NCBI GenBank assembly: GCA_020692215.1
Contig: JAIMKW010000002.1
Location: 434,001-498,000, forward strand
Origin: Sandarakinorhabdus sp.
Lineage (GTDB): Bacteria; Pseudomonadota; Alphaproteobacteria; Sphingomonadales; Sphingomonadaceae
DNA: 64,000 nucleotides
Direction of reading: 5' to 3'
Positions 9,153-18,923 of the stretch are shown one piece after another; the first letter of the stretch is position 1; every line of letters starts with the position of its first letter. The position numbers were made by a program, and so were the translations under genes. Under the pieces are notes generated by a model. That model was given only the letters and a program-made list of their open reading frames with translations, had not been told where the DNA came from and did not search any database.

Positions 9153-10343
9153 TCAGCCCGCTGGAGTGGCCAAAGAGGCCCGCACAGCCTGCACCTTCTC
9201 GACGACAGCAGATGCGGTCGCGGCAGGCACAACGGCCACCGCGCCCGCAATGCCATCCGCAGTCCGCACGATGCCGCCGGCAATCACGGCGTCAGGCGCG
9301 CTGGCGGCACTGTGCCAGGCCCCAAGCTCTGCAAGAGCCGGGTTGTCGGCCAGCATGCTGATGCCACCCAGCGGCTTGGATTGCGCCTGGTGACAAGTCT
9401 GGCAATTCACCTTGAGCGGATCCCCCATCGGGCCGAGGCGTCCCATGTTGGCGGGGAATGTCGTCTGCAGCGGCTGGATATAGTCTGCATTGGCCTCACG
9501 GACCATGCGGATGCCATGCCATGCCGTCTGCTTCTGCAACCGGCTGATATCCCAATCCTGGAAGCTCTGCGCGTTGTGGCAGAATGTGCAATTCACGCCC
9601 AGCGCGCCGGATATCCGCATCATCAGGCCATAGGTATGTTCAGCGCCCTTGAGGTCATTGGGGGTTGACCCCGGATGCAGCGCGCGGCCCACCACCTTGA
9701 TTTCCCGGTCACCCAGGAAATAGCTGTTCGGGTCGTTGGGAAGCGAACTCCAGCCCACGGCCTGCACTGGTGTGTTCTGGCCCTGCTTGTTGCCAAGGAT
9801 CGTGGTCTGATCCTCATCGGGCTTGAAAGACCAGTTGTATTGCGGAACAGCATTGCCCCGGTGGCACGTGTAGCAGGTCACACCTGTCTGCTTCACATGC
9901 TGCTGCCAGTTGACGTTGATATTCTGCGTCATCTTCAACATGCTGAGCGCTACGGTCTTTGTGTATTTCTCGTAACTCGCCATGTTTTCCGGGTTGTGGC
10001 AGTAATTGCATCCCTGCTCCGAAGGTGCTGCATCTGCCGGCACCACCCACGCGGTGATGTTCGCCATCAACAGGCCGAACTCCTCAACGCTGATGTCACC
10101 CAACACCTTGAGCTCAGGATAGATTTCCCGCGCGCGCTGACCCTCGCGGGTATCCAGCTGATAGGCCGAAGGCGGCGGCACACCCGGATCCTGCTTCAGG
10201 TTGAGGTTCACCACCTGCTCCATCGCAGCCCCTCGGGGGCCATATTGCGTGGTTTCCTTCGGGCCGAGTTCGCACCCGGCCAGAAGCAGTGGAAGGGTTG
10301 CACTTGCGGCAATGGCTGCCCGGCGTCTTGCCTCACGGGTCAT
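9153..10343 (-). CDS. pufC: Photosynthetic reaction centre tetraheme cytochrome c subunit
   Basis: PufC re-reduces the oxidised special pair from soluble or anchored cytochromes on the periplasmic side. The 396-residue protein has a lipobox LLLAGC with the lipidated cysteine at residue 24. Four CxxCH heme sites lie at residues 112, 157, 252 and 314, arranged in two pairs as expected. After the fourth heme comes a long Ala/Val-rich tail of about 75 residues that seems longer than in many homologues. The start overlaps the pufM stop by four bases (ATGA). It is the last gene before the terminator. Heme attachment would depend on the Ccm system encoded at 58-64 kb. Confidence 0.95.
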   Translation of the reverse strand: MTREARRRAAIAASATLPLLLAGCELGPKETTQYGPRGAAMEQVVNLNLKQDPGVPPPSAYQLDTREGQRAREIYPELKVLGDISVEEFGLLMANITAWVVPADAAPSEQGCNYCHNPENMASYEKYTKTVALSMLKMTQNINVNWQQHVKQTGVTCYTCHRGNAVPQYNWSFKPDEDQTTILGNKQGQNTPVQAVGWSSLPNDPNSYFLGDREIKVVGRALHPGSTPNDLKGAEHTYGLMMRISGALGVNCTFCHNAQSFQDWDISRLQKQTAWHGIRMVREANADYIQPLQTTFPANMGRLGPMGDPLKVNCQTCHQAQSKPLGGISMLADNPALAELGAWHSAASAPDAVIAGGIVRTADGIAGAVAVVPAATASAVVEKVQAVRASLATPAG

Positions 10344-11305
10344 TGTGCTGCTCCCGCACCAGAGAGAGGATCAACGGCACCCGTTGCTGGATACATTGGC
10401 GCATAGCCATGCTCCTGGGCAAAGAGATACCAGTTATCGACCACAGTGCCCGAGAGCAGGATGCCAATTCCGCCGGTCAGCGTTGTCAGCACCGCAAACC
10501 ACCAGGCCCAGCGGTGAATGGATTCCATGCTGGCATTGAAGCCCATCGTCCAGCGCCAGAACAGCGCAGCGCGTTCTGACGCAGTGCCCCGGTCGGTGAT
10601 CTGCTCAAGTTCCCGCTCGCCGCCATACCGCCCCACCGCCAGAATGGTGGCGCCGTGCATCGCGAACAGCAGGGTCGAACCATAAAGGAAGACGATGGAG
10701 AGCGCGTGGAACGGATTGTAGAACAGGTTCCCGTAGCGGATCGAGAAGGCCGCGGTCCAATCGAGGTGCGGGAAGATGCCGAAGGGCACTGCCTCGCTCC
10801 AGCTCCCCATCAGCACCGGACGAATGAAGCCCAGCACCAGATAGAGGAAGATGGCCGACGCAAAAGCCCAGGCAACATGGGTTCCCATGCCGAGTGCGAC
10901 AGCCCGCCGATATGTGCGAAGCCACCAGAGCAGGATCGCGGTGGTCAGGAAGAAGCCGGCGATCAGCCACCAGCCGCCCTTTGCAAGCGGCGGAATGGAA
11001 AGGCCATATTCAGCAGACGGCGGTTCGAGCGCGAGCCAGAACAGCTGGCGGACGAACTGGACAGGATCCCATCCGACAGATGCCCACATGTTGAGACCGA
11101 TGATCTCGAATGCGAGAAACCCGCAGATCAGCGATGCGACGCCGAGCGGACCAAGATAGATCGGCCCGATCTGGGCGTTCAATATCTTGCCGAGCCAGTA
11201 GTTCTGGACAGTGCTCGTCCCGCGTGGATCTGAATCCTTGGCAGGGGGCCCCATCTCGGGGGGCCCGGCTAGCTGCACCTGGGTGAAGATGTTCTGATAT
11301 CCCAT
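10340..11305 (-). CDS. pufM: Photosynthetic reaction centre subunit M
   Basis: PufM is one of the two core subunits that bind bacteriochlorophyll, bacteriopheophytin, quinones and the non-heme iron. The 321-residue protein has five transmembrane helices. Conserved elements include the N-terminal [25 protein letters not shown] with a helix-D histidine, and [22 protein letters not shown] in helix E. The length is normal for PufM. It follows pufL after 14 bases and overlaps pufC by four. This is a type-II reaction centre of the purple-bacterial type. Confidence 0.97.
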   Translation of the reverse strand: MGYQNIFTQVQLAGPPEMGPPAKDSDPRGTSTVQNYWLGKILNAQIGPIYLGPLGVASLICGFLAFEIIGLNMWASVGWDPVQFVRQLFWLALEPPSAEYGLSIPPLAKGGWWLIAGFFLTTAILLWWLRTYRRAVALGMGTHVAWAFASAIFLYLVLGFIRPVLMGSWSEAVPFGIFPHLDWTAAFSIRYGNLFYNPFHALSIVFLYGSTLLFAMHGATILAVGRYGGERELEQITDRGTASERAALFWRWTMGFNASMESIHRWAWWFAVLTTLTGGIGILLSGTVVDNWYLFAQEHGYAPMYPATGAVDPLSGAGAAQ

Positions 11306-11319
11306 GGTAAGTGCTCCCC

Positions 11320-12144
11320 TCAGCTCCAGATCGGCAGGTTAAGCCACCAAGTCCACCATTCCGGCCACCCACGGGTCCAGAAGGGTCCACTGATGATGAT
11401 GCAAACCGCGCTCCAGAAGCCCGCTGAAAGGGCAAGGAAGAGCCCGAGGCGGTGAATTCCGAGCTCGCCGACCGAATAGCCGAGCACGTCGCGGAAAAAG
11501 GCGTCTTCATACTCCGGGCTGCGAACATCATTGCCCTTCTGCGGATTGGCAGAGGAAAGGATCAGCGACCCGTGGAGGCCCAGTGCAAAGGTCGTGGTGA
11601 AGAAGAAACTCACCGCGATCATGTGGGCCGGATTGTAGTGAAAATGCAGGAACTGGTAGCCGACGTTCGACACCCAATCGAGGTGGCTGAAGATACCGTA
11701 TGGGAAGCCATGCCCCCAGGCACCCAGCAACAACGGGCGGAACACCACCAGCGTGACATAGGCAAAGATGGCCACCCCGAAGGCGAAGGGAACATGATAT
11801 CCCATGCCCAGCTTTCGGCAGATCTCCACTTCGCGCATCATCCAGCTGACGAAGGCGCCGATCGCGCAGATCGTGATGATCTGCCACAAACCGCCATCCA
11901 TCATCGGAGCCAGGCCCAGGCCATATTTCAGGTCGGGTGGCGCAATGGAGATGAGCCAGGGGTTCCAGGTTGGCCCCTGAGAGGCACCCCAGAAAATCAG
12001 CGCGGTGCCGAGCGCCGCGAAGAAGATGGTCGTGACCCCGAAAAAGCCCACATAAAATGGGCCTACCCAGAAATCGAAGAGGTCTCCGCCTACAAGCGTT
12101 CCTCCTCGGACACGATATTTCCGTTCAAAGCTCAGCAGCGCCAT
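11320..12144 (-). CDS. pufL: Photosynthetic reaction centre subunit L
   Basis: The 274-residue PufL pairs with PufM to form the reaction centre core. It begins [34 protein letters not shown], the canonical N-terminus. It contains [30 protein letters not shown] (helix D with the special-pair histidine) and [21 protein letters not shown] (helix E). The length is that of the family. A hairpin lies between pufA and this gene, 60 to 110 bases upstream of the start, in the position of the classic pufBA mRNA-stabilising structure. Expression is expected to be lower than that of pufBA for that reason. Confidence 0.97.
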   Translation of the reverse strand: MALLSFERKYRVRGGTLVGGDLFDFWVGPFYVGFFGVTTIFFAALGTALIFWGASQGPTWNPWLISIAPPDLKYGLGLAPMMDGGLWQIITICAIGAFVSWMMREVEICRKLGMGYHVPFAFGVAIFAYVTLVVFRPLLLGAWGHGFPYGIFSHLDWVSNVGYQFLHFHYNPAHMIAVSFFFTTTFALGLHGSLILSSANPQKGNDVRSPEYEDAFFRDVLGYSVGELGIHRLGLFLALSAGFWSAVCIIISGPFWTRGWPEWWTWWLNLPIWS

Positions 12145-12206
12145 GGCGCACCCCTCCGAACGCCGTTGGCCGCATGGACCTTGGGCGCCTTTCTTTCTTG
12201 TTTGGT

Positions 12207-12256
12207 AGGGCGGGCAGCGCCCCGGATTTCTGATCCGAAAGAGCCCTGCCCGTCCT
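12207..12256 (-). promoter_or_regulatory. pufA-pufL intercistronic hairpin
   Basis: An 11-bp stem with one G-U pair (GGACGGGCAG type) encloses a second 5-bp stem (CGGAT/ATCCG). There is no T-run. In Rhodobacter a hairpin at this place protects the pufBA segment from 3' decay so that LH1 is made in excess of reaction centre. The same role here is inferred from position. Confidence 0.75.
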
Positions 12257-12287
12257 CGCCGTCAGAACGCAGTCAGCGATGGCCCCG

Positions 12288-12464
12288 TCAGGGGGTCATC
12301 GATGCCGGGGCTGTTGCCGCGGTCGCTGCATGCGGGCCGTCGAGCCAGTTGAACCGGTCAGTGCTCAGCAGGATGAAGTGAATCAGCAGTGCCAGCACGA
12401 ACAGGAACACGAACAGTGCAACAAGTGCCCTGCGCGGATCGAATATGAGCCAAATTCTCCACAT
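12288..12464 (-). CDS. pufA: Light-harvesting 1 (LH1) alpha subunit
   Basis: This 58-residue antenna protein was found by direct translation. It begins [20 protein letters not shown], the hallmark of LH1 alpha chains, and has one transmembrane helix. His29 in LLIHFILLS is the expected bacteriochlorophyll ligand. The C-terminus after DRFNWLDG is Ala/Thr-rich ([15 protein letters not shown]) and may be processed. AAGGAG lies just upstream of the start. It follows pufB by about 30 bases and precedes the hairpin. With PufB it forms the LH1 ring around the reaction centre. Confidence 0.95.
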   Translation of the reverse strand: MWRIWLIFDPRRALVALFVFLFVLALLIHFILLSTDRFNWLDGPHAATAATAPASMTP

Positions 12465-12493
12465 GTCTTATCTCCTTGTTATTCGTTCATCAC

Positions 12494-12655
12494 TCAGCCG
12501 AGCCAGGGGCGCCAGCTCCACACCAGGAAGTGTGCGATGATTGCGATCACCGTGAATCCGATGAACCCGGAGACAAAGAGCTTGTGAAACTCCTGGGCCT
12601 CCTGCGGGGTCAGGTAGGTACCCATCCCCATTTTATTGTCACTGTTATCAACCAT
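12494..12655 (-). CDS. pufB: Light-harvesting 1 (LH1) beta subunit
   Basis: The 53-residue LH1 beta chain contains [18 protein letters not shown] and a single transmembrane helix with [13 protein letters not shown]. His42 is the bacteriochlorophyll ligand and His24 is also conserved. The start at 12655 is preceded by GGAGAG. The frame is open upstream to 12766, but that part is Pro-rich and unlike any LH1 beta. The order pufB-pufA-pufL-pufM-pufC matches purple bacteria. No pufQ is present between bchZ and pufB. Confidence 0.95.
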   Translation of the reverse strand: MVDNSDNKMGMGTYLTPQEAQEFHKLFVSGFIGFTVIAIIAHFLVWSWRPWLG

Positions 12656-12787
12656 GTCTTGCTCTCCACTTAGCCCGCAAGAAGGAGGAGCAACCGCATC
12701 CCCCGGCGGCGTCTTCGCAGGCCGAATGGCCTGCAAAGGCGATTGGGCACCGGGTATCGGTGCCACAACTCGATGGGCGGGCGCGGA
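12656..12787 (-). promoter_or_regulatory. bchZ-pufB leader with two hairpins
   Basis: This 132-base spacer holds no gene. Two perfect short inverted repeats are visible: GCAGGCC/GGCCTGC at 12717-12734 with a 4-base loop, and GGCACC/GGTGCC at 12746-12764 with a 7-base loop. Neither is followed by a T-run. They could be mRNA-processing or stabilising structures at the 5' end of the puf messages. A puf promoter could be here or inside bchZ; I see no convincing PpsR palindrome. Confidence 0.45.
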
Positions 12788-14233
12788 TCATGCCGCTCTC
12801 GCCTGTTGAACGGCCTGCTCAAGCCGCTCTGCTGAAACCTTGTCATCACCAGCCGCGCGTGCAGCGCGCTCGGCGGCATCCCGAATCCGCTTGGCAGCCG
12901 ATATCCGCACAAGAACGGGCTCGCGTTCCACCAGGGCATCCAGTCTTGCCTTGGCGTCGTCGTCCCAGCTTATCTCGCGTGTGATGCGCGACGGCGTTGC
13001 CTCGGCGACATCCATCTGCGTTGAAAGCGGCAGGATATGAAACAGCGCGTCGAACAGCGCGTTGCACACTTCCTGCACCAGCCACGTTGCACCCGAGTAA
13101 CCCATGAAGGGCGTTCCCGTATGGCGCCGGATGGCAGCCCCCGGGAACGATGCGGGAACATAGATCCCCCGCGACCCTGTTTCAGCCATGTAGAGCCGCT
13201 CATTGTACGACCCGAACATCACCAGAGGCGGGTTGGTCGCAATTGCCTCGCGCACGGCGGCATTGTCGGGCTTCACCCCGGCAGAACGCTGGAAACTGAA
13301 CGCGCAGGGGAGGCCCAGATCGCCCTCCAGGAAATTGCGAATACCGCGAACATAGGTTTCAGTCGCGACAATCGCGAAGCTGGCGGTGCCAAAGAAATCC
13401 TGGGTAACACTGCGCCAGATGTCCCAAAGCGGCTTGATGGTCGTGTGCTTCTCGTTCTCGATGAAGGGCTGCGGATCCAGCCCCAGCATCTCACCCAGCT
13501 TTTCAAGAAACAGCGTTGTCGAGGTGAGCCCGATAGGGGCTTGCAGCCATGGCCGCTCCAGCGCCTCGCACAATCCGGCGCCGAACTCGCGGTACATGCA
13601 CACATTGGCCTCGGCATCCGCCAGTTTGCGGACATCGGCAAGATGCGCGCCCAGCGGGAACACCATGTTCACATCAGCGCCAATGCCTTCGATCAACCGG
13701 CGAATTTCGGCCAGGTCGGAAGGCATGTTGAACGTGCCATACATTGGCCCGATGATGTTGACCTTGGGCCTGGCGCCTTCCTTGCGGGGCTTTGGCGGAA
13801 GCGCTTTCTTCGGTCCATATTCGGTCCAGAGCCAGGTCAGCGCCCTGTCACCGGATTGCCACTGGTCCTCGTCGATCGTTCGCGGCAGAAAGCGCTGGAT
13901 GTTTGTGCCCTCGGGCGTAACGCCCCCGCCGATCATTTCAGCGATGGAACCGGTAACAACCACCGCCGGGAGATCCGGATCGAGCGTTGCCCAGGCCCGT
14001 TTCATGGCCCCTTCGGTGCCATCACGGCCCAATTCCTGCTCGGATAGGCCGGTTACGACGATTGGCAGCTCGTGTGGCGGAAGACCGTCTGTGTAGTGCA
14101 GCACCGAGGTGACGGGCAGATTCTCGCAGCCCACGGGGCCATCGATGATGACCTGCAGGCCCTTGATGGCGCAGAAGGCGTAGACCGCGCCCCAATAGCC
14201 GCCAGCCCGATCATGATCGAGGATCAGCGTCAT
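12788..14233 (-). CDS. bchZ: Chlorophyllide a reductase subunit Z
   Basis: BchZ is a nitrogenase-like catalytic subunit. With BchY it reduces the B ring of chlorophyllide a to give the bacteriochlorin ring, using electrons from BchX. The 481-residue protein begins [20 protein letters not shown] and has the conserved [15 protein letters not shown] near residue 35, with a cluster-region cysteine. The start at 14233 overlaps the bchY stop by four bases (ATGA). The longer open frame to 14326 lies within bchY. An Ala/Gln-rich helical tail ends the protein. It belongs to the bchC-X-Y-Z-puf operon. Confidence 0.95.
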   Translation of the reverse strand: MTLILDHDRAGGYWGAVYAFCAIKGLQVIIDGPVGCENLPVTSVLHYTDGLPPHELPIVVTGLSEQELGRDGTEGAMKRAWATLDPDLPAVVVTGSIAEMIGGGVTPEGTNIQRFLPRTIDEDQWQSGDRALTWLWTEYGPKKALPPKPRKEGARPKVNIIGPMYGTFNMPSDLAEIRRLIEGIGADVNMVFPLGAHLADVRKLADAEANVCMYREFGAGLCEALERPWLQAPIGLTSTTLFLEKLGEMLGLDPQPFIENEKHTTIKPLWDIWRSVTQDFFGTASFAIVATETYVRGIRNFLEGDLGLPCAFSFQRSAGVKPDNAAVREAIATNPPLVMFGSYNERLYMAETGSRGIYVPASFPGAAIRRHTGTPFMGYSGATWLVQEVCNALFDALFHILPLSTQMDVAEATPSRITREISWDDDAKARLDALVEREPVLVRISAAKRIRDAAERAARAAGDDKVSAERLEQAVQQARAA

Positions 14234-15768
14234 GAGCCGATCGCCTGCTCGGCCTTGGCTGCTGCAATGCGGCGCGCGGCAAATTTGGCCTTGAACTCGG
14301 GACGATCGACGGGCTTCTTTTCCCATATGCCGGCGTTTTCGCCTTCGCCAACACCCTGGAAGAAGCGCTGCATGCGATCGAAGCGGTCGCCATTGGCCAT
14401 TGCAGCATTCACAACCATCGCCAGGCTTCCAGCACCGGCAGGCCCCATCATGGGGCGAGCGGAAATCAGGTTGGTGAAATAGAGCGCTGGTATCGCACCT
14501 GTCTTGGCATGCTGCACAACAGGCGTTGTTCCGATCGCCAGATCAGGGCGAAATTCATCAACGGCCGCCTTGTCCTGCTCCAGGCTGGCGCGATACTGGA
14601 TTTTCGCGCCATGCGCTTCCAGCCACTCGCGATCGGGGTCCGACCAGCGGGTGCGGGGGCAAGCCGTGCCGACATAAGGCACTTCAGCACCGCTTTCGAT
14701 CAGCAGCCGCGCAACCAGAAGCTCCGATCCCTCATAGCCCGAAACCGTCACCCTGCCCTTGATGGGTTTGGCGGCAAGCGCTGCCGAGATTGCGGGCAGG
14801 AAGCGATTCTTGGCCGTGTCGACCTTGGCCTGCGCAATACCGAAGGCAGCACCTATGGCATCCAGCCAGGCGGCCGTGCCATCGCGGCCAACGGGAGCCG
14901 ACCCGATGATGGTGCGCCCTGCGGCCTCGAACTCGCGAACGGACGCCGTGTAGAAAGGGTGGATTGCCGCAACCACGGGCGAGGCAAGCGCAGCATAGAG
15001 TTCCCGCCACTCGCGCGTCGGAACGACAGGCCCGGCCGCAAGGCCGAGAGGCTCCAGCAGCAGCCCGATGCCCGGTGGATCGGCTGGAAACATTTCGCCC
15101 AGAAGCGTCACGGTCGGCCGGTCGGCACGATCCTTGGGTGCCGCAACCGGGCCCGTCTCCGCTTCGCGCCGCGCGTAGGAAAGCATGGCGCCCGCCAGCA
15201 CATCTTTCGCTTCGGCATGGGTGGGCACGCCGAAGCCCGGCACGTCGATGCCGATGACTCTTACGCCGTTTATCTCATCGGGCAAAAGCTGCAGCGGCAC
15301 ACCCGACGCGGTCGGAACGCAAAGGTTGGTGACTATGATCGTATCGTAGAGCTTTGGGTCGGCGATCTGGAATACCGCGTCGCGGATGTCTTCGAACAGC
15401 TTGCCGGTTACCAGCGTTTCCGAGTTGAACGGGACATAACCCACCGTACGCCTTGCACCGTAAAAATGGGATGTGAAGGTCAGGCCATAAACGCAGCAGG
15501 CCGAGCCCGACAATATCGTCGCTGTCCGGCGCATTCTGAGGCCGACCCGCAGCGAACCAAAGGCCGGACACATGCTTTGCGGCTGATCATGCGGCCCTTT
15601 TGGATAATCGGCCGCATAACGATCCAGAATGTCACTCTTGCCGGCCTTTGCCGCAGCCTCATGCATCGTGCCGGCACCAGCATGGCATCCATCAGACGCA
15701 CCAGCCGAAACTCCGGACCCCAGATCCAGCATGTCGCGATCGCGGATGGGGGCTACCAGATCGGTCAT
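14230..15768 (-). CDS. bchY: Chlorophyllide a reductase subunit Y
   Basis: The 512-residue BchY is the second nitrogenase-like subunit of chlorophyllide a reductase. It carries conserved cysteines in [21 protein letters not shown] and [12 protein letters not shown], which would help hold the iron-sulfur cluster with BchZ. The sequence [32 protein letters not shown] is typical of the subunit. It overlaps bchX upstream and bchZ downstream by four bases each, indicating tight translational coupling of the three subunits. Length and N-terminus agree with homologues. Confidence 0.95.
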   Translation of the reverse strand: MTDLVAPIRDRDMLDLGSGVSAGASDGCHAGAGTMHEAAAKAGKSDILDRYAADYPKGPHDQPQSMCPAFGSLRVGLRMRRTATILSGSACCVYGLTFTSHFYGARRTVGYVPFNSETLVTGKLFEDIRDAVFQIADPKLYDTIIVTNLCVPTASGVPLQLLPDEINGVRVIGIDVPGFGVPTHAEAKDVLAGAMLSYARREAETGPVAAPKDRADRPTVTLLGEMFPADPPGIGLLLEPLGLAAGPVVPTREWRELYAALASPVVAAIHPFYTASVREFEAAGRTIIGSAPVGRDGTAAWLDAIGAAFGIAQAKVDTAKNRFLPAISAALAAKPIKGRVTVSGYEGSELLVARLLIESGAEVPYVGTACPRTRWSDPDREWLEAHGAKIQYRASLEQDKAAVDEFRPDLAIGTTPVVQHAKTGAIPALYFTNLISARPMMGPAGAGSLAMVVNAAMANGDRFDRMQRFFQGVGEGENAGIWEKKPVDRPEFKAKFAARRIAAAKAEQAIGS

Positions 15769-16754
15769 ACGGTATCGTAAACCACTTCCAGCGACGGCTT
15801 CGGCGCCCAGCTGCCGCCGCGCATGTCAGCCTGCGTTGCCGGCTTCAGGGTAACATTGCCGCCGGTGTCTTCCGGCGAAAACAGCCCAAGCAGCCCGTCC
15901 TGATCCAGCGGTGTCGGGCGAACGGGTGGTGCGGTTGCGACATTTTCCGCGAGCTCCGCGAAAATCGGGCCCCACTCGCTCTCCGTTGTCCCGATGATCT
16001 GATAGTTGGCGGATTTCCGCCGGATATCCTCGTTTGCCGGGATGGCGCAGAGCGTTGGAATGCCGACTGCACTTGCAAAGGCCTGGGCTTCGCCAGTGCC
16101 ATCATCCTTGTTGATGATCATGCCGGCAACCCCGACATTGCCGCCCATCTTGCGGAAATATTCGACCGCCTTGCAGACATTGTTGGCGACATAAAGAGAC
16201 TGGAGATCGTTCGAGCCGACCACAATCACCTTCTGGCACATGTCTCGTGCAATCGGCAGGCCGAAGCCCCCGCACACGACGTCGCCCAGGAAATCGAGCA
16301 GGACATAATCAAAGCCCCAGTCGTGAAATCCGAGCTTTTCCAGCAATTCGAACCCGTGGATGATCCCCCGGCCACCACAGCCGCGACCAACTTCCGGGCC
16401 ACCAAGCTCCATCGCAAACACACCATCGCGCTGGAAGCAGACATCTTCGATGCTCACCTCCTCGCCCGCCAGTTTCTTGCGAGCAGACGTCTCGATGATG
16501 GTCGGGCAGCTCTTTCCACCGAACAGCAGCGAGGTCGTATCCGATTTCGGATCGCAGCCGATAAGCAGCACGCGCTTGCCCTGCTGGGCCATCATGTAGC
16601 TGAGGTTGGACAGCGCGAAGCTCTTGCCCGATCCGCCCTTGCCATAGATCGCGATGATCTGGGTTTCACTTTTCACTGGCCCGGTGTGAACGGGGTCCGG
16701 CTCTTGCGAAGCCTCGTCACGAAGCGCCGCCAGGGATTCGTCGAATGCTGACAT
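15765..16754 (-). CDS. bchX: Chlorophyllide a reductase iron protein subunit X
   Basis: BchX is the NifH-like ATPase that passes electrons from ferredoxin to BchYZ. The 329-residue protein has the P-loop GKGGSGKS at residues 38-45; the following Phe is normal for BchX. It also has VLLIGCDPKSDTT, RGCGGRGI and [10 protein letters not shown], whose two cysteines bridge the dimer's [4Fe-4S] cluster. I chose the ATG at 16754, which overlaps the bchC stop by one base (TGATG). An ATG at 16769 would add five residues. It is coupled to bchY by a four-base overlap. Confidence 0.95.
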   Translation of the reverse strand: MSAFDESLAALRDEASQEPDPVHTGPVKSETQIIAIYGKGGSGKSFALSNLSYMMAQQGKRVLLIGCDPKSDTTSLLFGGKSCPTIIETSARKKLAGEEVSIEDVCFQRDGVFAMELGGPEVGRGCGGRGIIHGFELLEKLGFHDWGFDYVLLDFLGDVVCGGFGLPIARDMCQKVIVVGSNDLQSLYVANNVCKAVEYFRKMGGNVGVAGMIINKDDGTGEAQAFASAVGIPTLCAIPANEDIRRKSANYQIIGTTESEWGPIFAELAENVATAPPVRPTPLDQDGLLGLFSPEDTGGNVTLKPATQADMRGGSWAPKPSLEVVYDTV

Positions 16755-17680
16755 CAGACATCCCTCCAATCGAGTACCATTTTGAGACAGGCCGCATCTG
16801 CGAACGCCTGCGGATAGGCCTCCATCGCATCAGCAGCGCCGCGGACATGGCTGATCAGCCCGTCGAGCGGCAGCGAAGAGTCAGCGGCCATCTGAACCAC
16901 AGCCGACAGGTCGTCTGGTTGAAACTCGGCCGCGACACGAATGCGCGCCTCCTTGCGGAAGGCCTCCGAAAATCCGAACCCCAGCCGGTCCTGATAGAAA
17001 CCGGCAAGAACGATCTCACCCCCCTTGGCCAAGCGGCCAATCAGGGTATCGAGCAAGCTCGAATCACCACTGACATCGACAATCGTGCGATAGTCGCGCC
17101 GCTCATCCGCATCGGGATGAACAACTGCATATCCCCTGGCGCCCGCGGCGCGCATCGAATCGAGTTCCCAAACTGTCGGCGCGCCACCAGCGGCCACTGC
17201 GATACGGGCTACAAGCCGGCCAAGAACACCATGCCCAACGATCAGGTCGGGCAATTCGCCTGCAACAATGGCATGGCGCGCTGTTGCGGCAAGGGCAAAG
17301 AGCACAGCCTCGATGCCGATATCGCCGACCGGCATCACGCGCGCGGCCGGAACGATCAGGCGGCGCGCAGCGCCCCCGAACAGCCCTCTGGCATCCCTGT
17401 AACAGCTGGCACCTGGTACAAAAACACGTTTACCTAGAAGTGCTTGCGCTGCCGAACCGGCGGCAGACACCGTGCCCACGGTTTCGTAGCCCGGCACAAG
17501 AGGATATCCCATTCCGGGAAAATTGGGCATCCTGCCCGACCAGAGAAGCTTCTCCGTGCCGGTGGACACCGCACTCCATTCGGTTTCGACGAGAACATCC
17601 GAATCGCCCATCTCGACCACGGCCAACTGGCGGAGTGCCAATGTGCCGGGGGCTTCGATTACGATCGCCAATGTGTCCAA
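16754..17680 (-). CDS. bchC: Bacteriochlorophyllide a dehydrogenase
   Basis: BchC oxidises the 3-hydroxyethyl group of 3-hydroxyethyl-bacteriochlorophyllide to the 3-acetyl group. The protein is a medium-chain dehydrogenase-like enzyme with ETEWSAVSTGTEKLLWSG, GYPLVPGYETVGTV and LPDLIVGHGVLGRLVARI. I place the start at a TTG at 17680: it gives the family-like N-terminus (M)DTLAIVIEAPG, a normal length of 308 residues, and a GGGGAG ribosome-binding site eight bases upstream. The in-frame ATG at 17725 adds 15 atypical residues. It is the first gene after a promoter with two PpsR-type sites and heads the bchCXYZ-puf operon. Confidence 0.92.
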   Translation of the reverse strand: MDTLAIVIEAPGTLALRQLAVVEMGDSDVLVETEWSAVSTGTEKLLWSGRMPNFPGMGYPLVPGYETVGTVSAAGSAAQALLGKRVFVPGASCYRDARGLFGGAARRLIVPAARVMPVGDIGIEAVLFALAATARHAIVAGELPDLIVGHGVLGRLVARIAVAAGGAPTVWELDSMRAAGARGYAVVHPDADERRDYRTIVDVSGDSSLLDTLIGRLAKGGEIVLAGFYQDRLGFGFSEAFRKEARIRVAAEFQPDDLSAVVQMAADSSLPLDGLISHVRGAADAMEAYPQAFADAACLKMVLDWRDV

Positions 17681-17757
17681 GATTGCGTCTCCCCGTGGCA
17701 GATGCTGCGTACCTTGCCGGCTCATAACCCGAGTCCGGCGGGTGCATCCTTCACGAG

Positions 17758-17801
17758 TGTCACTCTATGTAGACGATTGGGTTTGTCAACTCGAATTGAC
17801 A
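17758..17801 (-). promoter_or_regulatory. bchC promoter with tandem PpsR sites
   Basis: A perfect palindrome TGTCAACTCGAATTGACA lies at 17784-17801. A second, imperfect TGT-N12-ACG site lies at 17758-17775, eight bases away. On the minus strand TTGACA (17789-17784) and TAGAGT (17767-17762), 16 bases apart, form a sigma-70-like promoter that both sites would cover. PpsR/CrtJ is known to bind paired TGT-N12-ACA palindromes. The distal site begins inside or just beside the crtF stop region. Confidence 0.85.
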
Positions 17802-17803
17802 CT

Positions 17804-18889
17804 TCAGGCGACAAGCCGGCCTGACACTATCTGCGCCGCATAGGGATTGTGGGTGCGCAATTGCTGCACCTTGGCGAAGCCGGCAGCCTGCAGCATGGCC
17901 ATGATCTCTTGTGGCGTCCGCGGCCGGCCAGACCCCATCGCCAGAAGATACAGGCCGAAATAGGCATCTCCCATGCCCTCGGCACCGTTCGTGCCCGCCA
18001 TCGGCTCGGCAACAATGACCTGGCCGCCAGACGGCAGGCACGCGGCCACCCGGCGCAGCAAGGCCATCACCTTTTCATCATCATGGTCGTGCAAGATCCT
18101 GACAAGCGACACGGCATCCGCGCCCGTGGGCAAAGGATCATCCGGAAAGCGGCCCCCATGTGCAGTCAGGCGTTCGCCCAGGCGCGCCCGCGCGCGCTCG
18201 ACAACTGCGGGAATATCAAAAAGCATCAGCGAGAGGTGCGGATATCGCGCGCTGGCAGCCTCCAGAAAGGCCCCCTCCCCGCCCCCGACATCAAGAAGAG
18301 TCCGCACGCCCCGAAAATCAACTGTGTCAAGAATTGTCTGGGAAACCATCGGCTGGGAGGCCGCCATCAGTGTCGAGTAAGGCGCGACGTCGCCCGCTGT
18401 CCCTTCGGCATAGGGCCAATAGCCGGAAAGCTGCCCGCCCCCACGACGACGCAAGAGGGCCACCGGATCCGCCAGATCTGCATACAGGAGGTCGTGATGA
18501 TCGATCATCGCGAGGATTCCCGGATTCGCAACCATGGCGGCACCATGCTGCCCGAGGGCAAAGCGGCCGTCGTCCAAAGCTTCGGTCAGCCCCAGCGCGG
18601 CAAGCCCCTTCAGCAACTGCGCAGCGCTCCCTTCCGGCAGATCAGCCGCAACCGCAATTTCGTGCACGCTGTGCGGCCGCTCCTTCAGCCGGTCGAAAAC
18701 GCCAAGCCGGACACCAGCATGCAGCAGTTGGGAATAGGTGAAGCCGGCAACCAGATCGAAGATGGCCTTCGATCGCCGGCGCGCGACGCTGCGAAAGACC
18801 GGAACCTTCCAGGAAAAGCGCTGGAAAGCCGGATCGCCAAGCAGGCGGTTCCGGCCTTGCACCCATCGTTCCCGCCAGCTGTGCGTCAT
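17804..18889 (-). CDS. crtF: Demethylspheroidene / hydroxycarotenoid O-methyltransferase
   Basis: CrtF methylates the tertiary 1-hydroxyl of acyclic carotenoids with SAM, forming methoxy carotenoids of the spheroidene and spirilloxanthin routes. The 361-residue protein has an N-terminal helical dimerisation region and a class-I SAM fold with LLDVGGGEGAFLEA (motif I, residues 198-211). RILHDHDDEKVMALLRRV then gives the characteristic HDH segment. Its stop lies two bases beyond the bchC PpsR site, so it may read through into bchC as in the classic crtF-bchC superoperon. The start region shares a short divergent promoter with crtD. Confidence 0.93.
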   Translation of the reverse strand: MTHSWRERWVQGRNRLLGDPAFQRFSWKVPVFRSVARRRSKAIFDLVAGFTYSQLLHAGVRLGVFDRLKERPHSVHEIAVAADLPEGSAAQLLKGLAALGLTEALDDGRFALGQHGAAMVANPGILAMIDHHDLLYADLADPVALLRRRGGGQLSGYWPYAEGTAGDVAPYSTLMAASQPMVSQTILDTVDFRGVRTLLDVGGGEGAFLEAASARYPHLSLMLFDIPAVVERARARLGERLTAHGGRFPDDPLPTGADAVSLVRILHDHDDEKVMALLRRVAACLPSGGQVIVAEPMAGTNGAEGMGDAYFGLYLLAMGSGRPRTPQEIMAMLQAAGFAKVQQLRTHNPYAAQIVSGRLVA

Positions 18890-18923
18890 AATCGTTTCGT
18901 CCAGCCCTGGAGACGGTTTGGAA

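Noticed and set aside
10201..10539. Plus-strand open frames opposite pufC/pufM and throughout the puf and bch operons
   Set aside because: They are antisense or shifted-frame shadows of clearly identified genes, with no homology or ribosome-binding site. High GC keeps such frames open.
12656..12766. In-frame upstream extension of pufB to 12766 (possible pufQ remnant)
   Set aside because: The extension is Pro/Ala-rich with no resemblance to PufQ and no membrane helix; pufB has its own start and ribosome-binding site at 12655.
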